Part shown: piece by piece, positions 33,170 to 42,042 of the stretch
How positions within the stretch are numbered: the stretch's first letter is position 1
Layout of the letters: each line of letters begins with the position of its first letter
Source of the DNA: Pelagibacterium lacus
Lineage (GTDB): Bacteria > Pseudomonadota > Alphaproteobacteria > Rhizobiales > Devosiaceae
NCBI RefSeq assembly: GCF_003345525.1
Contig: NZ_QQNH01000006.1
Span: forward strand, 1 to 64,000
Direction of reading: 5' to 3'
Length of the DNA: 64,000 nucleotides
The notes under the pieces: model-generated
Seen by the model: the letters and a program-made list of their open reading frames with translations, nothing else
What the model was told of the DNA's origin: nothing
Databases searched by the model: none
Made by a program: the position numbers and the translations under genes

Positions 33170-34090
33170 ATGATCGTCGTTTTCGGTTCGATCAATATCG
33201 ACCTGATCGGGCACGCCCCGACCCTGATGCGGCCGGGCGAGACCGTTCTGGGCACGACGCTCGAATTTTCCCCCGGCGGCAAGGGCGGCAACCAGGCGCT
33301 GGCCGCCAGCCGGGCCGGGGCTGCGGTCAAGATGGTGGGGTGCGTGGGGTCGGACGATTTCGCCACCCGCGCCCTGGCGCTGCTCAGCGAAGCCGAGATC
33401 GATCTCTCCGGAGTGCGCCGCATGGACCGCCATACGGGCACGGCGCTGATCATCGTCGACGACGCCGGCGAGAACATGATCACCGTGCTGCCCGGCGCCA
33501 ATTCGCGCCTGCGGGCCAGCGCGCTGGAACAGGCCGGCATCGAGGCGGGCGACTATCTGCTGCTCCAGCTCGAAACCCCGCTCGAGGGCACCATCGCGGC
33601 GGCGGCGCTGGCCCGGCGGCGGGGCGCGAAAGTGATTCTCAATCTGGCGCCCTTCATGGTGTTCGACGCCGCGCTGCTCGACGAGGTGGACGTGCTGGTG
33701 GTCAACGAGACCGAGCTGGCCGGCGTCCTCGACCTGTTCGACGCCCCCCGGATGGCCGAGGCCGAGGCCCTCGCCTGGCTGTCGCAGAGGATCGGCGCCA
33801 CCGTGGTGGCGACCCTGGGCGCGCGCGGCGCCATCGCCATCGAGGACGGAAAGCCCCTTTCGGCCCCGGCTCTCGCCATCAAGCCCGTCGATACGGTGGG
33901 GGCGGGCGATACCTTTGTGGGCTATCTCGCCGCCGGGCTGGCCGAGGGCCTCGATCTGGGTGCGGCCATGGCCCGGGCCGGGGTCGCGGCGGGCCTGGCC
34001 TGCCTCACCCCCGGCGCGCAGCCCTCGATTCCCGAGCGCGGCGCGGTCGAGGCCCGCATCGCGCAGGAGGCGGCCGCCGCCGCCCCATGA
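33170..34090 (+). CDS. rbsK: Ribokinase, PfkB family
   Basis: 306 residues from the ATG at 33170 with GGAGG upstream. PfkB-type sugar kinase that phosphorylates ribose at O5. MIVVFGSINIDLI opens the fold, and FSPGGKGGNQALAASRAGAAVKMVGCVGSDDF is the ribokinase sugar-binding signature. The anion hole and catalytic Asp appear in DTVGAGDTFVGYLAAGLAEG. Typical length. It overlaps the next methyltransferase gene by four bases (ATGA), although the functions differ. No ribose transporter is next to it. Confidence 0.92.
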   Translation: MIVVFGSINIDLIGHAPTLMRPGETVLGTTLEFSPGGKGGNQALAASRAGAAVKMVGCVGSDDFATRALALLSEAEIDLSGVRRMDRHTGTALIIVDDAGENMITVLPGANSRLRASALEQAGIEAGDYLLLQLETPLEGTIAAAALARRRGAKVILNLAPFMVFDAALLDEVDVLVVNETELAGVLDLFDAPRMAEAEALAWLSQRIGATVVATLGARGAIAIEDGKPLSAPALAIKPVDTVGAGDTFVGYLAAGLAEGLDLGAAMARAGVAAGLACLTPGAQPSIPERGAVEARIAQEAAAAAP

Positions 34091-35283
34091 GAGCCACCCT
34101 CACCATCGACCGGCTCGGCCATCGCGGCGAGGGCATCGCCGAGCTGGACGGTGAGCGGGTGTTCGTGCCCCTCACCCTGCCCGGGGAGACCGTCGCCGTC
34201 GACCGCGAGGGCAATCGCGGCCAGGTTCTGGACATCCTCGCGCACAGCCCCGACCGCGTCGCCCCGCCCTGCCCGCATTTCGGCGCCTGCGGCGGCTGCC
34301 AGCTCCAGCATATGGCGCCCGCCGTCTATGAAGGCTTCAAGCGCGGCCTCGTCGCCTCGGCGCTGGCCTGGGCCGGACTCGCGGCGGAAACCGAGGAGAT
34401 GGTCGCGGCCCATGGGGAGGGCCGTCGCCGCGCCACCCTGCACGCAGCCGGCGGAGCGGCGGGCTTCATGGCCCTGCGCAGCCATACCATTCACGATCTC
34501 GACGCCTGTCCCATCCTCGTCCCGGCCCTCGCCAGGGCGCCGCAGATCGCCCGCGCCATTTCCGCCCTGCTGGGGCCGTGCGACGTGGCGTTCACCGCCA
34601 GCGCCATGGGCCTCGACGTCGCCATCCGCGCCAAAGGCGCCGGTGTCCATAAGGGCCTCGCGGCCATAGCGCGCGATTTCGACCTGGCCCGGCTGGCGCT
34701 CAATGGCGAGGTGCTGGTCGTCGCCCGCCCGCCGCTCATCGCCATGGGCCGGGCCGATGTGCCCCTGCCGGTCGGCGGCTTCCTGCAGGCGACCGCGCGG
34801 GCCGAAGCGGTTCTCGCCGATCTCGTCCTCGAGGCGACACGGGGTGCCCGGGAGATCGCCGACCTCTTTTGCGGCGTCGGGCCCTTCGCCCTGCGGCTGG
34901 CCGAGCGCGCCACCGTGTTCGCCGCCGATTCCGACGCCCCGGCCATTGCCGCCCTTGACGCGGCGCGGCGGAAGGCCAGCAAGCTCAAGCCCATCACCGC
35001 CGAGCGCCGCGACCTGTTCCGCGAACCGCTCGGGGTGTTCGAGCTCAACCGCTTCGACGCCGTGGTGCTCGATCCGCCCCGCGCCGGCGCCCAGGCGCAG
35101 GCGAAAGAGCTGGCCCGCTCCCGGGTGCCGACCGTCGCCTATGTCAGCTGCGACCCGCAGAGCTTTGCCCGCGACGCGGCGATCCTGGTCGCCGGCGGCT
35201 ATCATATGGGGCCGGTGACCCCGGTCGATCAGTTCGCCTTTTCCGCCCATACGGAAGTGTTTGCGCGGTTTTCCCGGCGCTGA
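34087..35283 (+). CDS. RlmD/TrmA-family RNA m5U methyltransferase
   Basis: 398 residues. An N-terminal TRAM domain (TIDRLGHRGEGIAELDGERVFVPLTLPGETV) is followed by a four-Cys iron-sulfur site (CPHFGACGGCQLQH and the later DACPIL). The methyltransferase domain has the SAM loop in IADLFCGVGPFALRLAERATVFAADSD, the catalytic PPRAGA, and the nucleophile in VSCDPQSFARDA. The family methylates uridine C5 in 23S rRNA or tRNA; which position is not decided by the sequence. Somewhat short compared with E. coli RlmD (433 residues). Start overlaps the rbsK stop. Confidence 0.9.
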   Translation: MRATLTIDRLGHRGEGIAELDGERVFVPLTLPGETVAVDREGNRGQVLDILAHSPDRVAPPCPHFGACGGCQLQHMAPAVYEGFKRGLVASALAWAGLAAETEEMVAAHGEGRRRATLHAAGGAAGFMALRSHTIHDLDACPILVPALARAPQIARAISALLGPCDVAFTASAMGLDVAIRAKGAGVHKGLAAIARDFDLARLALNGEVLVVARPPLIAMGRADVPLPVGGFLQATARAEAVLADLVLEATRGAREIADLFCGVGPFALRLAERATVFAADSDAPAIAALDAARRKASKLKPITAERRDLFREPLGVFELNRFDAVVLDPPRAGAQAQAKELARSRVPTVAYVSCDPQSFARDAAILVAGGYHMGPVTPVDQFAFSAHTEVFARFSRR

Positions 35284-35307
35284 GCCCCGTATAGGGGGCG
35301 TTCGGGG

Positions 35308-35336
35308 CGTCATCGAACCGTCATCGATCCGTCACG
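35308..35336 (+). promoter_or_regulatory. Pho box with three repeats upstream of ugpB
   Basis: CGTCATC (35308-35314), CGTCATC (35319-35325) and CGTCACG (35330-35336) lie at an exact 11-bp spacing with 4-bp spacers, which is the PhoB binding pattern. A possible -10, TTTATC, follows at 35342-35347. It is about 90 bp upstream of ugpB, a known PhoB target, so phosphate starvation control is likely. Confidence 0.8.
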
Positions 35337-35424
35337 CCAGCTTTATCCCCAGGGCCTAGGTCTCGCCTCGCAACGGCGGACGCATGGGCGTCGCCGACGG
35401 ATCAGCAAGGTTTGGATCACCAAC

Positions 35425-36756
35425 ATGCTCAAGACACTGCTCGCCGGCTCCACCGCCGGTATCGTACTTCTCGCCGCTGCCGCTCCGGCCCTGGCACAGA
35501 CCGAAATCAACTGGTGGCACTCCATGGGCGGCGAGCTTGGCGAACGCCTGGTCGGCATCGCCGATGATTTCAACGCCTCCCAGGACGAATACGTCGTCGT
35601 CCCCTCCTATCGCGGCGAATACGAGGAATCGATGGTCAACACCATCGCCGCCTTCCGCGCCGGCGAACAGCCCCATATCGTGCAGGTCTATGAAGTTGGC
35701 ACCGGCACCATGATGGCCGCCCAGGGCGCCGTCTACCCGGTCTATCAGCTCATGGCCGACCACGGCTCGGATTTCGATCCCAACGCCTATCTCCCTGTGG
35801 TCACCGGCTATTACACCGACACCGAAGGCAATATGCTTTCGATGCCGTTCAACTCCTCGACCCCGATCCTTTACTACAACAAGGACGTGTTCGCCGCCGC
35901 CGGCCTCGATCCCGAAACCGCTCCGGCGACCTGGGAAGACATCGAGTCCTTCTCGCAGGCGATCCTCGATTCCGGCGCCGCCCAGTGCGGTTTCACCATG
36001 GCTTATACGGCAACCTGGCTCGGCACCGAAAACCTCTCGGCGCTGCACAACGTGCCCTATGGCACGCTGGAGAACGGCTTTGGCGGCCTGTCGAGCGAGT
36101 TGGCCTTCAACCATGAGCTCGCCGTCCGTCTCTGGGACAAGCTGGCCGAATGGCAGGATGCGGGCATCTATGCCTATGGCGGCACCGCCGGCGGCGCCGA
36201 CAATGCGCCCAAGTTCTATTCGGGCGAATGCGCCATGTACATGAACTCCTCGGCCTCGCGCGCTGGCGTTCTGGCCAATGCCGATGGTTTCGAAGTCGGC
36301 TTCGGCATGCTGCCGGTGTTCGGCGACGTCGCAGGCGCCCCGCAGAACTCGATCATCGGCGGTGCCACCCTGTGGACCCTCGCCGGTCACGAAGACACCG
36401 AATATGAAGGCGTCGCCGAATTCCTCACCTATCTGTCCTCGGCCGAAGTGCAGGCCGCCTGGCACCAGGCCACCGGCTATCTCCCGGTGACCCTCGCCGC
36501 TTACGAACTGAGCCAGGAACAGGGCTATTACGACGCCAATCCGGGTTCGGACATCGCCATCCGCCAGATCAACCTCAACGAGCCGACTGAGAACTCCAAG
36601 GGCGTGCGCTTCGGCAACATGCCCCAGATCCGCACCGTTCTCGATGAGGAATTCCAGGCAGTTCTCTCGGGCGACAAGACTGCCCAGGAGGCCCTGGATT
36701 CGGCCGTCCAGCGCGGCAACCAGATCCTGCGCGAATTCGAAGCCGCCAACAGCTAA
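35425..36756 (+). CDS. ugpB: sn-Glycerol-3-phosphate ABC transporter binding protein
   Basis: 443 residues. A signal peptide (MLKTLLAGSTAGIVLLAAAAPALA) leads to a periplasmic type 1 extracellular solute-binding fold. TEINWWHSMGGELGERLVGIADDFN and SMPFNSSTPILYYNKDVFAAAGLDP are the UgpB signatures, and GECAMYMNSSASRAGVLANADGFEVG lines the binding cleft. It captures glycerol-3-phosphate or glycerophosphodiesters and hands them to UgpAE. First gene of ugpBAEC, behind a Pho box. A terminator hairpin after it limits expression of the downstream genes. Confidence 0.95.
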   Translation: MLKTLLAGSTAGIVLLAAAAPALAQTEINWWHSMGGELGERLVGIADDFNASQDEYVVVPSYRGEYEESMVNTIAAFRAGEQPHIVQVYEVGTGTMMAAQGAVYPVYQLMADHGSDFDPNAYLPVVTGYYTDTEGNMLSMPFNSSTPILYYNKDVFAAAGLDPETAPATWEDIESFSQAILDSGAAQCGFTMAYTATWLGTENLSALHNVPYGTLENGFGGLSSELAFNHELAVRLWDKLAEWQDAGIYAYGGTAGGADNAPKFYSGECAMYMNSSASRAGVLANADGFEVGFGMLPVFGDVAGAPQNSIIGGATLWTLAGHEDTEYEGVAEFLTYLSSAEVQAAWHQATGYLPVTLAAYELSQEQGYYDANPGSDIAIRQINLNEPTENSKGVRFGNMPQIRTVLDEEFQAVLSGDKTAQEALDSAVQRGNQILREFEAANS

Positions 36757-36775
36757 GGCAGACGCCACCCGCATG

Positions 36776-36810
36776 GAAGGGCCGGTCGAATCCGGCCCTT
36801 CCCTTTTTTT
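36776..36810 (+). terminator. Intra-operon terminator between ugpB and ugpA
   Basis: GAAGGGCCGG (36776-36785) and CCGGCCCTTC (36792-36801) form a perfect 10-bp stem, followed by CC and a run of seven Ts. It lies 20 bp after the ugpB stop and 13 bp before ugpA, so it probably reduces ugpAEC relative to the binding protein. Confidence 0.85.
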
Positions 36811-36822
36811 CACGATGGGCGG

Positions 36823-37710
36823 ATGATGGAAACCAAACGCACAGTCTTTCCCAACAAATTGCTGCCCTATCTGTTCGTGGCGCCGCAATTGGTCATCACT
36901 CTGGTGTTCTTCATCTGGCCGGCGACCCAGGCGGTCAAATCCTCGTTCGAGCGCACCGATCCCTTCGGGTTCTCGACCCAGTTCGTGGGGATCACCCATT
37001 ACATCCGCCTGTTCCAGGACCCGCTCTATCTCAATTCCGTCGGGCGCACGGTGGTCTTTGCCGTCGCGGTCACTGCGATTTCCATGGGGCTGGCGCTGTT
37101 GTTTGCCGCGGCGGTGTCCCGGCTGGTGCGCTCGTCCCAGTTCTACACCACGCTGCTGGTCTGGCCTTATGCGGTGGCCCCGGTGGTCGCGGGCATATTA
37201 TGGTGGTTCCTGTTCAATTCCTCCACCGGCATCCTGCCCTATATGCTGCGCTATTTCGGCGTGGTGTGGAACGCCAATCTCAATGGCACCCATGCGATGA
37301 TCCTCGTCATCATCGCCGCTGCCTGGAAGCAGATTTCCTATAATTTCCTGTTCTTTCTCGCCGGCATGCAATCGGTGCCCCATTCGCTGACCGAGGCCGC
37401 AGCCATCGACGGCGCGGGTCCGCTCAAACGCTTCTGGACCATCGTCTTCCCGCTCTTGTCGCCGACCACCTTCTTCCTGTTCATCGTCAACATCAACTAC
37501 GTGATGTTCGACACCTTCGGCATCATCGCCGCGACCACCAATGGCGGGCCCAACCAGGCGACCAATATCCTGGTTTACAAGGTTTATTCCGACGGATTCA
37601 TCGGGCTCAACATCGGATCGTCATCGGCCCAATCGGTGGTGCTGATGCTCTTTGTCATCGCGCTCACCTTCATCCAGTTCCGCTATGTGGAACGCCGCGT
37701 AAACTATTGA
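36823..37710 (+). CDS. ugpA: sn-Glycerol-3-phosphate ABC transporter permease UgpA
   Basis: 295 residues, six membrane helices. MMETKRTVFPNKLLPYLFVAPQLVITLVFFIWPA is the N-terminal anchor. The cytosolic loop that docks to the ATPase is EAAAIDGAGPLKRFWTIVFPLLSP, with the EAA...G motif. Two adjacent ATGs open the gene at 36823. It follows ugpB after a terminator and precedes ugpE by 13 bp. Confidence 0.95.
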   Translation: MMETKRTVFPNKLLPYLFVAPQLVITLVFFIWPATQAVKSSFERTDPFGFSTQFVGITHYIRLFQDPLYLNSVGRTVVFAVAVTAISMGLALLFAAAVSRLVRSSQFYTTLLVWPYAVAPVVAGILWWFLFNSSTGILPYMLRYFGVVWNANLNGTHAMILVIIAAAWKQISYNFLFFLAGMQSVPHSLTEAAAIDGAGPLKRFWTIVFPLLSPTTFFLFIVNINYVMFDTFGIIAATTNGGPNQATNILVYKVYSDGFIGLNIGSSSAQSVVLMLFVIALTFIQFRYVERRVNY

Positions 37711-37723
37711 GGGGAACGGTCCC

Positions 37724-38563
37724 GTGGTTGAAAACAGACCCTTTCTCGGTTTTCTCACCCATCTGGTGCTGATCGCCGGCGTCATCGTCGTCGCCTTCCC
37801 GGTCTATGTGGCGATCATCGCCATGACCCATACCGACGTGACCCTCAACAGCGGCGCCCCGCTCCTGCCCGGCGCCGAGCTGATCTCCAATCTCATCGCC
37901 GTGTGGACCTTCGACCCGCCGGGCGCGCCGCCCTTCTGGCTGATGGTGTGGAACTCGACGCTGATGGCGCTGATCATCATGGTGGGCAAGATCGCCATCT
38001 CGATCATATCGGCCTATGCCATCGTCTATTTCCGCTTCCCCTTCCGAACGCTCGCCTTCTGGATCATCTTCATCACCTTGATGCTGCCGGTGGAAGTGCG
38101 AATCATCCCCACCTATGAGGTGGTCGCCAATCTAGGCATGCTCAATTCCTATGCCGGGCTCACCATCCCGCTCATAGCCTCGGCCACCGCGACCTTCCTG
38201 TTCCGTCAGTTCTTCATGACCATCCCCGACGAGATGATGGAAGCGGCACGGGTCGATGGCGCGGGTCCGCTCAAATTCTTCCGCGATATTCTCCTGCCGC
38301 TCTCGCGCACCAATATCGCGGCCCTGTGCATCATCCTCTTCATCTATGGCTGGGTGCAATATCTCTGGCCGCTTCTGGTCACCACGCGCGAGGAGCACTT
38401 CACCCTGATGATGGGCGTGCGCCAGATGGCCGGCGCCCAGGAGGTCGATCCGCAGTGGAACCTCATCATGACGGCGGTGGTACTCGCCATGCTGCCCCCC
38501 GTTCTCATCGTCATTGCCATGCAGCGCCTGTTCGTCAAAGGCCTCGTGGAAACGGAGAAATAA
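37724..38563 (+). CDS. ugpE: sn-Glycerol-3-phosphate ABC transporter permease UgpE
   Basis: 279 residues from a GTG at 37724 with GAGGGGAAC upstream. Second membrane subunit: [29 protein letters not shown] is the first helix, and [36 protein letters not shown] holds the EAA loop. The periplasmic stretch [22 protein letters not shown] resembles UgpE. It sits between ugpA and ugpC. Confidence 0.95.
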   Translation: MVENRPFLGFLTHLVLIAGVIVVAFPVYVAIIAMTHTDVTLNSGAPLLPGAELISNLIAVWTFDPPGAPPFWLMVWNSTLMALIIMVGKIAISIISAYAIVYFRFPFRTLAFWIIFITLMLPVEVRIIPTYEVVANLGMLNSYAGLTIPLIASATATFLFRQFFMTIPDEMMEAARVDGAGPLKFFRDILLPLSRTNIAALCIILFIYGWVQYLWPLLVTTREEHFTLMMGVRQMAGAQEVDPQWNLIMTAVVLAMLPPVLIVIAMQRLFVKGLVETEK

Positions 38564-38567
38564 CCCC

Positions 38568-39620
38568 ATGGCCTCCATCACGCTTTCCGCCGTCAAGAAG
38601 ACCTATCAGGGTCAGGTGACCGCCATTCACGGGCTCGATCTTTCCATCGCGGACGGTGAACTCGTCGTCCTTGTCGGCCCGTCCGGCTGCGGCAAGTCCA
38701 CCCTGCTGCGCATGATCGCCGGGCTTGAAACCATCACCTCGGGCGAGGTGAGGATCGGCGACACCATGGTCAACCGGCTCGAACCCGCCGAGCGCGACAT
38801 CGCCATGGTGTTCCAGAACTATGCGCTCTATCCGCATATGAGCGTGCGCCAGAACCTCGAATACGGGCTGAAGAACCGCAGGACGCCGCGCCCCGAGATC
38901 GACCGCCGCGTCACCGAGGCGGCCCGCATCCTCGAGATCGAGCCTTTCCTCGACCGCAAGCCGCGCCAGCTCTCGGGCGGGCAGCGCCAACGCGTCGCCA
39001 TGGGCCGCGCCATCGTGCGCCAGCCCAAGGCCTTCCTGTTCGACGAGCCGCTTTCCAATCTCGACGCCAAGCTGCGCGGCCAGATGCGGGTGGAAATCCG
39101 CCGCCTGCAGCGCACGCTGGGCACCACGTCGGTCTATGTCACCCATGACCAGCTCGAAGCCATGACCATGGCCGACAAGCTGGTGGTGATGAATGGCGGG
39201 CGGATCGAGCAGGTCGGCCGGCCCCTCGAAGTCTATTCCCGGCCCGCCTCGCTGTTCGTCGCCGGCTTCATGGGCTCGCCGGGCATGAACCTCATTCCCG
39301 CCCCGGCCCTGGCCGGCATTGCGGGCGGGCTGCCCGACAGCGTCGGCCCGGCCTGCGGCACCATCGGCATCCGCCCCGAGGACGTGGCGCTCACAGCCCC
39401 CGACCGGCCGCATCTGCGCCTCGATGCGGTGCTTGACGCGGTGGAACTGGTCGGCTCGGAAAGCCTCGTCTATGCGCATGTGGCGGGGCTGGACAGCGAG
39501 GTGGTGCTGCGCACCCCCGGCATCCATGCCGGCGAGCCGGGCCAGACACTGGGCCTTCACATCGCCCATGCCGACCTGCACTGCTTCGACGCCGAAAGCG
39601 GACGGCGGCTCGCTTCCTAG
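38568..39620 (+). CDS. ugpC: sn-Glycerol-3-phosphate ABC transporter ATPase UgpC
   Basis: 350 residues from the ATG at 38568. The nucleotide-binding domain has Walker [11 protein letters not shown] (~residues 37-46), Q-loop [11 protein letters not shown], the [15 protein letters not shown] signature, Walker [14 protein letters not shown] and the H-loop in YVTHDQ. A C-terminal OB-like regulatory domain ([42 protein letters not shown]) is of the MalK/UgpC type. Four bases separate it from ugpE. Confidence 0.95.
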   Translation: MASITLSAVKKTYQGQVTAIHGLDLSIADGELVVLVGPSGCGKSTLLRMIAGLETITSGEVRIGDTMVNRLEPAERDIAMVFQNYALYPHMSVRQNLEYGLKNRRTPRPEIDRRVTEAARILEIEPFLDRKPRQLSGGQRQRVAMGRAIVRQPKAFLFDEPLSNLDAKLRGQMRVEIRRLQRTLGTTSVYVTHDQLEAMTMADKLVVMNGGRIEQVGRPLEVYSRPASLFVAGFMGSPGMNLIPAPALAGIAGGLPDSVGPACGTIGIRPEDVALTAPDRPHLRLDAVLDAVELVGSESLVYAHVAGLDSEVVLRTPGIHAGEPGQTLGLHIAHADLHCFDAESGRRLAS

Positions 39621-39691
39621 CGGCTTCGCCAGAATCGCGCCGCAGATCGGGTCCACGCTGGCCGGGACGTATCCGAGCGTGGAGACCCAAG

Positions 39692-40318
39692 GTGAAGCCT
39701 ATCCTGATCGTGCTGCTGGCCGTCCTTGCCGGCGGCCCCGCCCTCGCCCAGGCGCCCGAGACCGCCCCCTATGCCAAAACGCTGTTCGCCCGGCTCCATC
39801 CCGAGGACCAGGGTCTGGCCCGGGGCTGGCAGGAGGGGCTCGCCGGACTGCTCGACACAGTCCGGGAGTCGTCCGACGATCCGGAAACCCTCGATGCCAT
39901 TCCCCAATTCCTGGCCCTGGCCGAGGCGCCGCACCTTCCCTTCGCCCTTGCCGAACTGGAGGGCGACTGGCGGATGCGCTCCCTGCAGGCCACCGATTAC
40001 GGCGCCTTCATCTACCAGTATTTCCCGGCCCGCATTTATCCCGAGGGCGATGCCTATGTGTTCGACAAGAATTCCGGCTCCCAGCGCCATCGCGGCCTTC
40101 TGGCCCAGAAGGATGACACCAGCGCCTTCTTCGTCGGCGCGCTCTATTACGGCTACGAGGCCCCGCGCCTCTATTCGGCGATGACGGTGGGGGAAACCAC
40201 GCCGGAACAGCGCGAATTCGACGCGGTGGCCGAGATCTACAAGATCGGCGAAGCGCATTTCCTCATGGCCTTCGCGCCGGAAGACGGCCGCTATCGCCTC
40301 TACGAAATCCGCAAATAG
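39692..40318 (+). CDS. DUF4893 family secreted protein
   Basis: 208 residues from a GTG at 39692 with GGAGA upstream. Signal peptide MKPILIVLLAVLAGGPALA. The body LAELEGDWRMRSLQATDYGAFIYQYFPARIYPEGDAYVFDKNSGSQRHRGLL ... FFVGALYYGYEAPRLYSA matches the DUF4893 family, which is of unknown function and probably periplasmic. It starts 71 bp after ugpC on the same strand; whether it belongs to that operon is unclear. Confidence 0.75.
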   Translation: MKPILIVLLAVLAGGPALAQAPETAPYAKTLFARLHPEDQGLARGWQEGLAGLLDTVRESSDDPETLDAIPQFLALAEAPHLPFALAELEGDWRMRSLQATDYGAFIYQYFPARIYPEGDAYVFDKNSGSQRHRGLLAQKDDTSAFFVGALYYGYEAPRLYSAMTVGETTPEQREFDAVAEIYKIGEAHFLMAFAPEDGRYRLYEIRK

Positions 40319-40331
40319 CGCGCCCGCAACG

Positions 40332-40763
40332 CTACCGATCGATCCGCGTCGAGAGGATGATGGCGCTCATGGTGCGCTCGACCCCCTCGATTCCGCCGAT
40401 CCTGTCGATCACCGCATCGAGCTCGGCGACCGAGGGCGCCTGGAGGATCACGATCATGTCGAAGCTCCCCGAGACCGAATGCACCGTGCGCACCGCGATC
40501 AGCGCTTCGAGGGCCTTGACCACCTGGGAGACCAGCTTGGGCGAGACGGTCACGAGAAGATGGGCGCGAATCTGGCTGGAGAGGTAGCGCCCCGAGAGCT
40601 TGACGGCATAGCCGGCGATGATGCCGGTACGCTCCAGCCGTTCGAGCCGGCTCTGGGCCGTGGAGCGCGAAACCCCCATGCGCCGGGCCAGTTCGGCCAC
40701 CGGCATGCGGGCATCCTCCCGCAACAGGGCGAGAAGGGTTTCATCGGCGTTAATTTTCGTCAT
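40332..40763 (-). CDS. Lrp/AsnC family transcription regulator
   Basis: 143 residues from the ATG at 40761-40763 (MTKINADETLLALLREDARMPVAELARRMGVSRS), a winged helix-turn-helix at residues ~3-55. The second half is the ligand-binding RAM domain (SSQIRAHLLVTVSPKLVSQVVKALEALIAVRTVHSVSGSFDMIVILQAPS) that forms octamers and binds amino acids. It is divergent from a saccharopine dehydrogenase gene, which it probably controls. A CGTCA-TTA-TGACG palindrome overlaps its start codon and may be an autoregulatory site. Confidence 0.93.
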   Translation of the reverse strand: MTKINADETLLALLREDARMPVAELARRMGVSRSTAQSRLERLERTGIIAGYAVKLSGRYLSSQIRAHLLVTVSPKLVSQVVKALEALIAVRTVHSVSGSFDMIVILQAPSVAELDAVIDRIGGIEGVERTMSAIILSTRIDR

Positions 40764-40888
40764 TATGACGTAAATTTCCGTCAGTTTGTCCAATCTTACC
40801 CGCAATTGTGCTCTGAATGGGCCTACAAATCAACGGGAGTGCATGCCATCCTTTCGGCAAGACTGATCCGAATGCACAGGAAGATGGT

Positions 40889-41989
40889 ATGAAACAGATC
40901 GTCGTCGTTGGGGCCGGACGCATTGGCGCCACTATCGCGGACATGCTCGATGAGAGCGGCGATTATGCGGTGACCGTGGTCGACCGCTCGGCCGAGGCGC
41001 TGGCGGCCCTCGATACGGGTCCCAAGGTCAAGACCGCGCAATGCGAGGTCTCCGAGCCCGGCGCGCTGGAAAAAGTGCTCGAAGGCAAGTTCGCCGTGCT
41101 CTCGGCGGCGCCCTATTCGCTGACCATCCGCATCGCCGAGGCCGCGGCGGCGGCCGGGGTGCATTATCTCGACCTCACCGAGGACGTGAAATCCACCCGC
41201 CGCGTCAAGGAAATCGCCGCCGGCGCCGAAACCGCCTTCATTCCCCAATGCGGGCTGGCCCCCGGCTTCATCGCCATCGCCGCCATGAGCCTTGCCAAGC
41301 GCTTCGACACCCTCGAAGAGGTCAAGATGAAGGTCGGCGCCCTGCCGCAGCATCCCGCCAATGTGCTCGGCTACGCCCTCACCTGGTCGCCCGAAGGGGT
41401 GATCAACGAATATTGCGAGCCCTGCGAGGCGATCGTCGACGGCAAGCTGGCCGAGATCGCCCCGCTCGAAGACCTCGAAGAGGTGAGCATCGACGGCGTG
41501 CGCTACGAGGCCTTCAACACCTCGGGCGGGCTGGGCTCCACCCCGCAGGCGCTGCTGGGCAAGGTCAAGAACCTCAACTACCGCACCATTCGCTATCCCG
41601 GCCACGCCGCGATCATGAAGCTGCTGCTCAACGATCTCAATCTGCGTGACCGCCGCGACCTGGCCCTCGATATTTTCCGCCACGCGCTCACCCCCACCAG
41701 CCAGGACAAGGTGGTGATCCTTGTCGAGGTGACCGGGACCCGCGACGGCAAGCCGGCCCAGGAGCGCTTCGAGCGCACCGTGCTGTCGGGCCGGGTGGGC
41801 GATCGCGAGCGCACGGCGATCCAGATCACCACCGCCTCGGGCATTTCCACCGTGCTCGATATGCTGGCTTCGGGCGCCCTGCCGCAAAAGGGCTTCGTCG
41901 CCCAGGAGGACATCGATCTCGATACCTTCCTCGCCAACCGCTTCGGCAAGGCCTATGCCGCCGACGGGCCGGTGCGCAAGGTCGCCTGA
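40889..41989 (+). CDS. Saccharopine dehydrogenase family protein
   Basis: 366 residues from the ATG at 40889 with AGGAAG upstream. MKQIVVVGAGRIGATIADMLDESGDYAVTVVDRS is the Rossmann NAD(P) site. EDVKSTRRVKEIAAGAETAFIPQCGLAPGFIAIAAM and INEYCEPCEAIVDGKLAEIAPLED are typical of lysine-catabolic saccharopine dehydrogenases (LYS9/LysDH-like). It likely oxidises saccharopine or a related amino acid in lysine breakdown. Its divergent Lrp neighbour supports an amino-acid-responsive role. Confidence 0.9.
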   Translation: MKQIVVVGAGRIGATIADMLDESGDYAVTVVDRSAEALAALDTGPKVKTAQCEVSEPGALEKVLEGKFAVLSAAPYSLTIRIAEAAAAAGVHYLDLTEDVKSTRRVKEIAAGAETAFIPQCGLAPGFIAIAAMSLAKRFDTLEEVKMKVGALPQHPANVLGYALTWSPEGVINEYCEPCEAIVDGKLAEIAPLEDLEEVSIDGVRYEAFNTSGGLGSTPQALLGKVKNLNYRTIRYPGHAAIMKLLLNDLNLRDRRDLALDIFRHALTPTSQDKVVILVEVTGTRDGKPAQERFERTVLSGRVGDRERTAIQITTASGISTVLDMLASGALPQKGFVAQEDIDLDTFLANRFGKAYAADGPVRKVA

Positions 41990-42042
41990 TCGCCGACCCG
42001 GAAACGGGATCGGCGCGAAGGTGAGGGGAAAGCGGTGCCCTC

